NCBI GenBank assembly: GCA_014871385.1
Contig: CM026424.1
Coordinates: 6,997,320 to 7,061,319, forward strand
Length of the DNA stretch: 64,000 nucleotides
Reading direction: 5' to 3'
Origin: Ceratodon purpureus
Taxonomy: Eukaryota; Streptophyta; Bryopsida; Pseudoditrichales; Ditrichaceae
The translations under genes were made by a program, and so were the position numbers. Shown one piece after another: positions 12,296-21,764 of the stretch (position 1 is the stretch's first letter; the number at the start of each line of letters is the position of its first letter). The notes below the pieces were generated by a model. The model ran no database searches. It was given only the letters and a program-made list of their open reading frames with translations, and was not told the origin of the DNA.

Positions 12296-14539
12296 ACCTA
12301 GTACGGTATTTCAGGAAAAAAGAACGACAAACACACACTTGTAAACAGCTGTTGATCCCTCGCATAACACGGGCGTTAAATTATGTCTGATCATTCATCA
12401 CAACCAGGAAAAACGTGGAAAAAACCAAAAGAAAACACAAAACAGAAGTACAAACAGTACAAGCGAGCTGCCTGACGTCCGTGACTAGTAAATATGGTGA
12501 AAATGGAAGCAAGAAAACAAGCAAATTTCATGTCAGCGCAGTGTCTCCTCGCTTCGATCGCTTCGCATCGGAGGCTCCGATCATGAGCGGGATTCTGCTA
12601 CTACCCTGTACTGTACACAGTCGACGTTCCCTTTTGGATTGAAGCTGGCGCTTGCAACCCTACATCAAGCCAAAATCCGCGAAACGTCCCGCTACAACTG
12701 ACATATATTGGTCTGCGGAAGAGTTGAGGTGAGAACATAGTTGCCATGGAAGTGGTCGTCCGGCAAATATGTCGAATACAAACACCTGCCAAGAATATGT
12801 TGCTGAATTCTGAAGCCATCTACTTTTAAACAGGGTTCCCATTCCACAACGTGAATTTCAAAATGTGTCAAAGATACATTATACCTCAACCTTGCTTATC
12901 TAAAAGCTTACTTTAGAATGGCGTCGTTTCTAGTTAGAAAAGATTTCCTCTATTTTGTTTTCATGTTTATGAGACAAATGGATCGATCCAGCTTCACCAT
13001 AGGTGTACATTATAGGGACAAACATCATGGTGAAAAATCAAATCCCGTGTCATTCCGTAATTATAGTATAGAAGACATTAAGAATGTATCCAAAGTTCAA
13101 ATTGCAATAAAATATTCAATACTACGAGTTTTTCAAAATTTTAATTGGAGTGGAAACTAGAATAGATGACCTTCATTTCATTAGTTGGGCTCAAATTCAA
13201 AAAATATCATTTTTGTGGAGAAATTTCAGATTTAGAGCAAAGAGCCACAACTTCCCAATATACACTGAAATTAGCATATTTTGTGATCCGTTTTTTTAGT
13301 TAATTTCTTATTCACATGAAGACAAACACTCACAAGAATACAAAGTGAATTAGGTACTCTTCATAATCCTTTGTGAAAGGTCGAGCAAAAAGAAATGGAT
13401 GAAAAACTGCCTTCAATCTCCCTGGACACTGGTGCAATTACATCCAAACGCCACGAAATGGTGTCCCTGGCGCTCCAGGGTTAAAAGTGTGTGACTAATA
13501 ACATTCAGCCTGCTGTATAGTCCTCCACACCCAAGGATTTTGAAGTTTGACTGCATGTTCATACAAGTTACAAGGATTGATTTTAAGTGGTGCATGTTGA
13601 TGTGAATATCATGTGTCAAACATAAGCTAAACTATGTTGTAACTGAGTACAAGTTGTAGAATATGCATTGCTTCTGCCTAGACTAGTATGCCCTCCTCTG
13701 TATGGTCAGTCTCTTGCAATAAGAGTAGGGCGGAAGTATGTACAAGTATTGGGGACCACTCACATGAAAAAGTTCAGTTGAGGAATATATAAGTTAAGGA
13801 TATACATAATCTGCCTCAAGTCCAGATTCTTTGTTCTTCAGTTTGTAGTATTGGAAGCCTTATATTTCTTTCTTTTTTGGAAAGTTGTCCACAAACCCTA
13901 GGCTCCCAACAAAGCCAATGACATCATGCTCATGCCAACATTCAAAAGAGAGAATTTGGTTCCCATTTGTTTAAAAAGAAGAAGAAGAGAGAATTCAATA
14001 GTGTTGTACCATACAAGATGGACCATTCATATCATGTCCATTGACAATATGAATTATTCCTGAAGTACAATCTTATAACTTAGTATACTCCCACCATGTT
14101 TTCGAATGAAATTGAACATGGATTTTTGGCCTCTAAGGTAGAAACACCCATTAGCGCACGTAGACTTTGGTTAACGTGTCCTTCAAATGTTTAATTCTAA
14201 TTCGCTGACACATTTGAAGGACACATACTTAATTTTGATTCGCTAACTACTAATTTTTGCAAAGTTCAAATTTCGATGCACCTACATGACAATTTAAGTG
14301 GTCTAGGGAGACGGAACCTTGAAAAATCATAGAAATTACATAAGACATCCTAAAAATCTAATTTTTTTTAATATTCACGATTTTTACTCGCTAATACTAC
14401 AAATGTACTATTTTTGGAAAAAGGTGCCTCCGACTATGCAAAAATTGCTTATATTGATGGTTTTGGGTGCTTCCACCTTAGATCATTTCAAGAAACATAA
14501 TGGATTTGCACGTATACTCTTCAATGAATGTAATTTTTG
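12296..14539. other. Intergenic, no gene seen; short perfect inverted repeat
   Basis: AT-rich sequence without a convincing gene. Frames of 60-80 codons occur on both strands at 12.4-13.2 kb but overlap one another and show no motif. A perfect 15-bp inverted repeat (14176-14190 and 14210-14224, core TGTCCTTCAAATGT) with a 19-nt loop lies inside; its origin is unknown. Confidence 0.45.
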
Positions 14540-15060
14540 ATAGTTGGAACCTATTTTCTCGTGACTGGGATAGAATGTGGACTTTATCATATATGAAGTA
14601 ATATATCTCCAGGCAGACTCATTCCCATCGCTAAAGACTTGAGAGTGGCTGCATTTGTGCGCGTTGATTCCGAATCTAGGCCTATAGCATAATATAAAAA
14701 TACGACCTACACCAAGTACCTTGCCAAGCCTCCGCATGCCATGCCAAAACATTTTTTAAGATAGTTTAACGGCATAAATACAAATAGATTTTTTAATTAA
14801 AAAAACCCATAAATATTAATAAAAAACTATACATTTTGCTATTACGATGTTTACCAGGCACCACGTAACATCTATTTGAAAACCACGCCGCCATGCTTTA
14901 TCTTCAGGAATGAGAAACAACACCTTCTCCACCAATTTAAAAAGATTAAAAATACAAATATGAAATACATAAATCTAAATGTGTACATTTTAGATTCATC
15001 TAATTGAAAGAGAATATATGATGTATTAAAAGATTGATATTATGCATACAGATTAATTCA
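14540..15060. repeat. AT-rich repeat block, copy 1
   Basis: First copy of a diverged block found again at 15773-16150 (part) and 16252-17020. The left half begins near TTGGAACCTATTTTCT and includes ATATGAAGTAATATATCTCC and ACGACCTACACCAAGTACC. The right half includes CCACGCCGCCATGCT and AATGTGTACATTTTAGATTC and ends near TATTATGCATACAG. Copies differ by scattered substitutions and small indels, so the duplication is not recent. No coding potential, terminal inverted repeat or target duplication was recognised; the family is unknown. Confidence 0.8.
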
Positions 15061-15772
15061 AAGGTTTTCCACTTGCATGAAATACAAGATAGCAACAGTC
15101 TTGTATAGTGGAATCGAATTATTGAAATTCTGTTTCCAAATTTCTAAGGAGATGAAACTGACCTGCTGCCGCATGTACTCTTTTGCATTCCCAAGTTGAT
15201 GATCCCAAGTTGGGTTCTAATCTCAAGGGCATGTGAAGACTATGATCCACCGATTTGCTATGGGATCAGCCTGCTAGGGGATCAAGCTGCTATAGTGGCT
15301 GCTACTAGGGGATCTTCTACTTTGGATGAGCTACATAAGGACACTTGTTTCATCACTGACTCTTCATTTCTCCGATCTCCACCACTCAGCCTGGTTTATG
15401 TGGAGCAATGACTCGCTTGTGCACCTGAACATTTTTTGTTCAGTTTGCACCGTTCAAGGTGCATCAGTACCAATATAGCGTCTTATCTGAAGGGTGCCAA
15501 TATGGTAGGTAGCATGTTATCAACCATTGCATATATTAATATGCGTTTTCTTTTCTGATTTTATATGAAGACTAAGTTAAATCTTTTAGCACATTAGTCT
15601 TGAATCCTTGAGAGGGTTACATAGGAGCGACAACAAGAGGCTCTTTGTTGTCGGTTATTAGTTACTACTACATGAAACTGAATCTGCAGGTCTTGGTATT
15701 GTTTGTACAAATAAAGTGTCGGTTGAAGTAAGAGAGCACCAAATTATTAGCAATAACACTGCTTGGATCTAC
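15061..15772. other. Spacer between repeat copies, no gene seen
   Basis: Lower-AT spacer between copies 1 and 2 of the repeat block. It holds a 71-codon plus-strand frame (15196-15411) with no recognisable motif and no splice context. I see nothing else in it. Confidence 0.4.
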
Positions 15773-16150
15773 CTGAAAACCACGCCGCCATGCTCTATTT
15801 TCAGGAATGAGAAATGACACCTTCTATACCAATTTAAAAAGATTAAAAACACAAATACAAAATATATAAATCTAAATGTGTACATTTTAGATTCATCTTA
15901 TTGAAAGAGGATAATTAATGCTTTGTCAATCATTGGCAATATACCTCTACTGGCCTAAAATAAACTTAATTTCAATTAGTAAATTAAAAAAAAAAAATTA
16001 ACTTTTGAAAAAAATAATTTTTTGATTTAAAAATAATAAATAAATATGATGTATTAAAAAAGTAATATTATGCATACAGGTGCTAGATCTATTTTACATT
16101 GTTATCTGTTTCACACGTTCTTTGTGAAACCAAAACTGAAATTGAACATA
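15773..16150. repeat. AT-rich repeat block, copy 2 (right part only)
   Basis: Starts inside the block at ACCACGCCGCCATGCTC and carries the right part, including AATGTGTACATTTTAGATTC, the phrase CATTGGCAATATACCTCTA and TTTCACACGTTCTTTGTG. It lacks the left half present in copies 1 and 3. It shares with copy 3 a tail that copy 1 lacks, so copies 2 and 3 are closer in structure. Confidence 0.8.
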
Positions 16151-16251
16151 AATATTCAAATTAAAAGAAGAATTTCACTGTTCATGTTTTCTTTCGGCAA
16201 TAAGTTAAGCTGTAAAGGCAAGTGACGTGCCATCTTATCTTTGTGGCAATC

Positions 16252-17020
16252 GAAGTTGGAACCTATTTTCTTGAGTCTGAGATAGAATGTGGACTTCATC
16301 ATATATGAAGTAATATATCTCCAGGCAGGCTCATTCCAATCGTATGTAGATTTGAGAGTGGCTGCATTTGTCTGCGTCGATTCCGAATCCAAGCCTGTAG
16401 CATAATATAAAAATACGACCTACACCAAGTACCTTGCCAAGCCTCGGCAATGCCATGCCAGAAACATTTTTTAAGATAGTTTAAGGACATAAATATGAAA
16501 AGATTTTTTTATCAAAAAAACTCATAAATACTGATAAAAAAACTATACATTTCGCTATTACGATGTTTACCAAGCACCACATAACATCTACCTAAAGACC
16601 ACACCGCCATGCTCTATTTTCAAGAATGAGAAACGACACCTTCTCCACCAATTTAAAAAGGATTAAAATACAAATACGAAATACATAAATCAAAATGTGT
16701 ACATTTTAGATTCATCTTATTGAAAGAAGATAATTATTGCTTTGTCGATCATTGGCAATATACCTCTATTGGCCTAAAGTAAACCTAATTTCAATTAGTA
16801 AATTTAAAAAATAAATTGGACTTTTTAAAAAATTAGTTTTTATTGAGCAATAATTTTGACTTTTCAAAAAATTAATTTTTTGATTCATAAATAATAAATA
16901 AATATGATGTATTAAAAGATTAATATTATGCATACAAGTGTTAGATCTATTTTACAATGTTTCTGTTTCACACGTTCTTTGTGAAATCAAAACTGAAATA
17001 GAACATAAATAATTAAATTG
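16252..17020. repeat. AT-rich repeat block, copy 3 (most complete)
   Basis: Contains both halves plus the tail: ATATGAAGTAATATATCTCC, ACGACCTACACCAAGTACC, CACACCGCCATGCTC, AATGTGTACATTTTAGATTC, CATTGGCAATATACCTCTA and TTTCACACGTTCTTTGTG. It is the best reference copy for defining the family. Confidence 0.8.
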
Positions 17021-17397
17021 AAAATACTATATGATTAAAATATCATATCAAATTTAGTTTTTTTACATGTAATTTCCAAAAGCTGAAAGACTAAATTTCA
17101 AAAAATCTATAAAGTTTTGTAATTAATCATTTAATAATCTTCCATCTAATTCAATTTTAATTACAATTAGATATATTTTATAGAAAAGACAAGTTTATAG
17201 TTGTTGGTAACCTTCAATTAAGGGCTTGAATATAAATGCATAGATTTATTCACAATTTTTAATAATCGCATTTTCATTTCCTTAAAATTATTGTAGATGA
17301 TTTATTTGTAGTTTCTCTTATTCTATTAGTTTCCTAATTCAAAACTTTGGAAGCATCTATAATTCCAAATATTAAAACATAAATTTTAGAACAAATT

Positions 17398-17447
<50 letters not shown>

Positions 17448-18436
17448 CTTGAACCATCACCACATCTATAAAAAATTTGTATTTTTTTGATTGATTGTTT
17501 TGACTTGAAATACTGAAAGCATCCATATGATTTTTAAATTTTTTTAATAGTTTTTTTGATTTTCAACCACCAAAAGATCCACATGAATTCCAAAACTTTT
17601 TAAACAATTTGCTAAATTTTATTCTCTTTTTCCATTAAAGTATTCCTTTTAATTCTTATAAATGGAGGTTTTATCTTATGCAACATCTTTGAACCTTCAT
17701 TTCTACCAAATACCATCACGTTTTTATTAAAATGTTTTTTTGAGTTTATCTTTGATGGCTTTTTCCAACAACGATTGAATCTTATTCTTAATCATTATTT
17801 TTATGTATTTTGATTTCATTGATTTTCTATTCAAGATTGGCCTTTGTGGAAAAATTATTCAATTTAGATTGACGTAAGAGTATAACTATAGTCTATATAG
17901 CTAAAAGTCTATGATTTCAATATTTCAACAAAAATAGGTTGACTCCTTAACTTCCTCATGATACAATCCTCTTTCCATTGCCTTTTTACTTTCTTCTAAA
18001 GACTATAACGCGTAAGAAAAAAAGGAAAAGAAGACTAATGCAAGAGCTTTAAAGGTTTAACTAACCCAAACTAACTAATTAAAAATGCTAATTTTTTCAT
18101 ATAATTATGTTTATTATCTATAATTATTCCCATTTGTATGTTTGTATGCAAGTTTTATACTCAAATTATATCTAATATAAACATCTCATAAAAAACGTAA
18201 GTTATTATGCCATACAAATAAACTCAATAAAAGCACAAAAGTTAATTCTAAATCAATTATAGCGATGATGTATAACTGCATAGATAAGCATATATTAACC
18301 TGTAAAAAAATTTAGTTAAATTAGAATCATATTATACATATTATAATTATTTATTAATAGAACATTATCTAAAATCATTATTATAATATCAAAATTTATT
18401 TATTTATCAATAAATTTTTTTATAAAAATTTAAACG
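17021..18436. other. Very AT-rich stretch, no gene seen; possible organelle-derived DNA
   Basis: Extremely AT-rich, with no open frame of note. A 47-nt T tract lies at 17399-17445. The right part leads straight into a group II intron domain V, so part of it may be the body of an organelle intron inserted in the nucleus. I could not identify the intron's 5' end (GTGYG) or flanking organelle exons, so the extent is unknown. Confidence 0.35.
17399..17445. repeat. 47-nt homopolymer T tract
   Basis: An uninterrupted run of T. On the minus strand it reads as poly(A), which could mark the 3' end of a retroposed sequence, but no retroelement body is recognisable next to it. Simple slippage expansion is as likely. 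Confidence 0.9.
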
Positions 18437-18473
18437 AGAAGCCGTATGAAATGAAAATTTCATATGCGGTTTT
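18437..18473 (+). other. Group II intron domain V (organelle-type)
   Basis: The motif reads AGCCGTATGAAAT, then the tetraloop GAAA, then ATTTCATATGCGGTTT. The two arms pair as AGCCGTAT/ATGCGGTT and GAAAT/ATTTC with a two-base bulge on the 3' side, and the AGC catalytic triad sits at the base of the stem. This layout is the hallmark of domain V of group II introns, which in plants are chloroplast or mitochondrial. Its place in AT-rich nuclear-looking DNA suggests an organelle-to-nucleus insertion. No intron-encoded reverse transcriptase is visible nearby. Domain VI was not clearly recognised. Confidence 0.65.
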
Positions 18474-19923
18474 GATATGTTTTAGGATTTTGGGTTCCAT
18501 GTTCCTTATTTTTTATGAAGGATTCTGTGTTATGTTTTTGCAAGTTGAAGTGTAGGCGTTGTTTGCGGACATCCTAACACCCTCTCAAATTTTAGAACAA
18601 ATTTCATTTTGCACTGATACTCAGAAGCATGCTTTTGAATCATTGAAATTCACTTTACAATTAGGCACAATGACCAAAGTCATACATTCACAGTTTCCTA
18701 AAATGACACAAGAGGAACAATTTCACCAGTGGTGTGCAATGTAATTCCCATTTTGAATCTACTTTTTGGAGAAAATAAGTACAACGACTAAATACTATGC
18801 AAAAATTTGGCTGTGTTTGTGTAACAACGATCTCTTCTGTACTCATGGGCGGTAGGAACGTGAAAGAACGTGATTCCTAGTTTGCCGTGAAGGATCTAAC
18901 TCCTTGCAGTGAGACTATTTGATTGATAAATTTACATACTATTTAATTGATAAATGTACATACTATTTGATTGATAAATGTACATACTATTTGATTGATA
19001 AATGTACGTACTATTTGATTGATAAATGTACATACTATTTGATTGATAAATGTACATACTATTTGATTGATAAATGTACATAGTGAACACGGACATGGAT
19101 TTGAAAGTGCCTGTAATGGAGAATAAGGCTCAACATTGTGTGTCGAAATCTCATGATTGGAATTAACCTATGAGCCTTTCACCAGACCATTACTTATGCA
19201 GATTGACAATCTTCAGCATGTAGTTTTGTTGAAGTCACCAGTTCCGTTTGGTCCATTCCATGGAAGGGTAGGACTTCAGAGGTCTACCCAGAGTGCTTGG
19301 TGAGAGAGATTGAGAGGAATTTGTTGTTGATCGGATATTTCTCTACAGAAAGACGGGTATTTTGAAACTTGAATATGGTATGCAAGGACGTGATGTAGGC
19401 CATTTTATATGATCAAGGTGACAAACATCTAAGAGGGGTGTTGGAGATCGGTGGAATCAATTTAAAGAAAATTGAATTCGTTTCAGACTCATCTCTTGCA
19501 TGTTCCAACAGGATGGTGATTTGCTCTTGTTCATGGAATGTGTTCTCCATGTAAGAATTTCTTTTTTGGTTGTTCACTGTGTGACTGGTTATGGTGGTTT
19601 GTGTCATCGCACTTCCTGTTGGTAATTGAAGGTTTTATGGCAGGTTTATGTGTAGTCACACGGAGTTGCTGTTTCAGAGGTGTATGTATTACCTCTTGAC
19701 GCCTCTGCAATTCCATTGCATTTTCTTTTAAGGCACGGCTCCAGCAACCAGGCGGTTTCACCGTTTCAATTTCTGCAGGCTGCAACAAATTGTTGACAAA
19801 AGATCTCTACTTCTACTTGGAATCAATACAACATTTGCAAATCACATGATGCTCTACTTTTCCCTTTCCTTTGTTAAAGGATGTATCAAGGTCAGCACTG
19901 CGTGGATCTTGAGTTCCTACCTG
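18474..19923. other. Intergenic region between the domain V motif and the Gnk2-like gene
   Basis: Contains a 61-codon plus-strand frame at 18559-18744 with ordinary amino-acid composition but no motif I recognise, and the 24-bp minisatellite at 18914-19081. A minus-strand frame at 19531-19788 lies just downstream of the Gnk2-like gene and may be its 3' UTR or a further exon in an alternative splice form; there is no evidence for the latter beyond a GT site at the end of the last exon. Confidence 0.35.
18914..19081. repeat. 24-bp minisatellite, 7 units
   Basis: Seven head-to-tail units of ACTATTTGATTGATAAATG plus TACAT, with only three single-base differences among them. The near identity points to recent expansion. 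Confidence 0.97.
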
Positions 19924-20925
19924 TCACCACATGCAAAAGAGAGTACAAAAGACCAACACGAGTAAGAGAGAGAGTCTGTGAGTTCGGAAGATGGTATGAG
20001 CAGCGTCAAAATCTATCGGTTCAGGCTCTTTCAAAACCTCCTTCGGCAAATCACCAGGATCAGTCCACCCTTGTATCACATAATCAGGGGCAGTGTAGCC
20101 AATGGAACAATCCGTCCGAAGGTTGATGGTGCCCCATGATGCCCTTTGCTCACAGCACAATTCGTAGATGCCGTTGATCAAAATACCTATACAACCCTGC
20201 AACAAAACTCACAACAAAACTCCATAATCAAAGATGAGCTCTCACAAAAAAAAACAATAAAACATGCCTTCCTCCGAAGACAGTCATCTCCCTTCATTTC
20301 CTGTGCACAAAATCAGTAGCTTAGTCCAAAACCTAAAACCCATTACAGTTATTTCAAAACTCTCTCTGTTTGTCCAACTCCTGCTCCATAAGGTGCCTAC
20401 TTTCAACTCAAGATTCTTAGATTGCAATACATGATACAATACTCTTGGATCCAAATTCATGTTCCAATCTGGTGAGAAATGGGTTGAGTTTCCTGGTTAG
20501 GTTAAAGCATTCTCTATGTTTGTGCATACTCTCTGGCTCCCACATTAGGGTTCACAATTAGCAGAAGACAGACGAAATGCCTTGGATTTCATTTGCAGCC
20601 ATTTGAAAAAACCATCACCAAATCCCATCTACAACTACAGGCAACGATGCCTCACCGAGCACATCGCCCTTTCGGTGTTGTTCGAGTTGCAAATCGCCCA
20701 CATGGTAACATTCCGGCGCGTATCTCTGCTGGCCATGGTGAAGTTCATCATCTTACTCGGCTCATCGAACGTCCTCTTCTTCACTTCGGCACCCGTCTTC
20801 TGAAACGTCCTCAAGAAATCGAACGTGAAGGAGTCCAGCACCGTGGAATTCTTGCTGCACGTGTAGTCCGCCGCCACCACCGAAGCCATCATCAACACCA
20901 CGACCGAAGCCTGCACCATCACCAT
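19924..20925 (-). CDS. Small secreted Gnk2/DUF26-like cysteine-rich protein
   Basis: Two exons, 20925-20656 and 20196-19924, with a GT/AG intron of 459 nt that keeps phase 0; the product is 180 aa. Residues 1-20 form a signal peptide (MVMVQASVVVLMMASVVAA) followed by DYTC. The body has the layout of a Gnk2-homologous (DUF26, stress-antifungal) domain: an early Cys, a helical middle, then a C-x9-C-x2-C cluster (ICNSNN, AMCSGC) formed exactly across the exon junction, and two later cysteine sites (ELCC, RTDC). The family norm is C-x8-C-x2-C, so one residue is extra. Plant members are secreted or plasmodesma-located proteins, or the outer part of CRK kinases; ginkbilobin binds mannose. There is one domain only and no kinase. 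The last 17 residues are hydrophobic and could be a membrane or GPI-type tail. The in-frame GTG-less upstream ATG at 20973 would spoil the signal peptide. It is divergent from the channel gene 840 bp away. Confidence 0.68.
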
Positions 20926-21764
20926 GGCCCAAAACGAGGACTCCCAACAACGGACATAAAGAACAGATACCAATTGCTCAGAAAAACCTACTGAGAGAGC
21001 TCTCGGAGAATCATATCAACGTTGTCGTCGGTTGTAACATGACCTAAACATCGCCGAACGTCGACAGGTGCTCTTGAACCGGAGACTTGCAATCTGGTAC
21101 CCGGCTCTCAACCGTCACGAAGATCACAGTCTTGTCTCGAGATGAGCAAATTTGCGAACTTCTTAGGCTTGTAAAGCTTCGGTTTGCGAACTTCGGCAAC
21201 CTTTCGACGTCGTTCGCTTGCTTTTCGGTGCTTTTCGGCAGCGCGCTTTGTTCCTGGATCGAAGGCCACGTTGGCCGCAAAAGAGTCATGGTGGCTTGCT
21301 GTCGAGCTCAGGGGCGAGCGAAAAAGATACGCAAAGAGAGGCCGAGAGTCACGAAACACATGAAGTTGATGTCCACCCATCCGTGCAAAGAGGAAAGGGA
21401 AAGCAAACTTTGATAAATCGCTGTTGCCACATCTTTGGCGCATGTGTACCGATGCGTTTGTTGCGTTGTTGTCGTCGTCAGGTGATTCGGAGCAGTCGGA
21501 GCTTGCACAAGTCTACCTCTGTTGCCGAATGGAGGGTTTGCTGGAGACGAGGAGTTTGGTTTCGTGATTGCTGTGGGAGTTTGCACTTGTGGGACTGATG
21601 AAGCGCAATGGTGTTGAATTTGTGGAGATGTTGTCTTTGTCATGCGGCGCCTGACGCCAGGTTTATGGAGTGCATTCGAGGGGAGTGGATTTTGAGTTAG
21701 AGTGGGACTTGGGAGGAGAGGGTTGTGAGGAGGGGAGAGGTAATTGTCCTCCGTTGCAGGTGTG
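20926..21764. promoter_or_regulatory. Shared divergent promoter region
   Basis: This 839-bp gap separates two divergent start codons, the Gnk2-like gene to the left and the chloride channel gene to the right, so it must hold both 5' leaders and promoters. Frames of 108-126 codons on both strands overlap each other and carry no motif. No TATA element was convincing. Confidence 0.4.

Noticed and set aside
14176-14224. 15-bp perfect inverted repeat as a microRNA hairpin
   Set aside because: The stem is too short for a plant miRNA precursor (about 21-nt duplex needed), and nothing else supports transcription.
17399-17445. T tract as proof of a LINE or SINE insertion
   Set aside because: No element body or target duplication could be recognised on either side; homopolymer slippage explains it equally well.
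21744-21764. TTG start seven codons upstream in the chloride channel frame
   Set aside because: Non-ATG start directly after a stop codon; the first ATG at 21765 gives a normal transit-peptide-like N-terminus.
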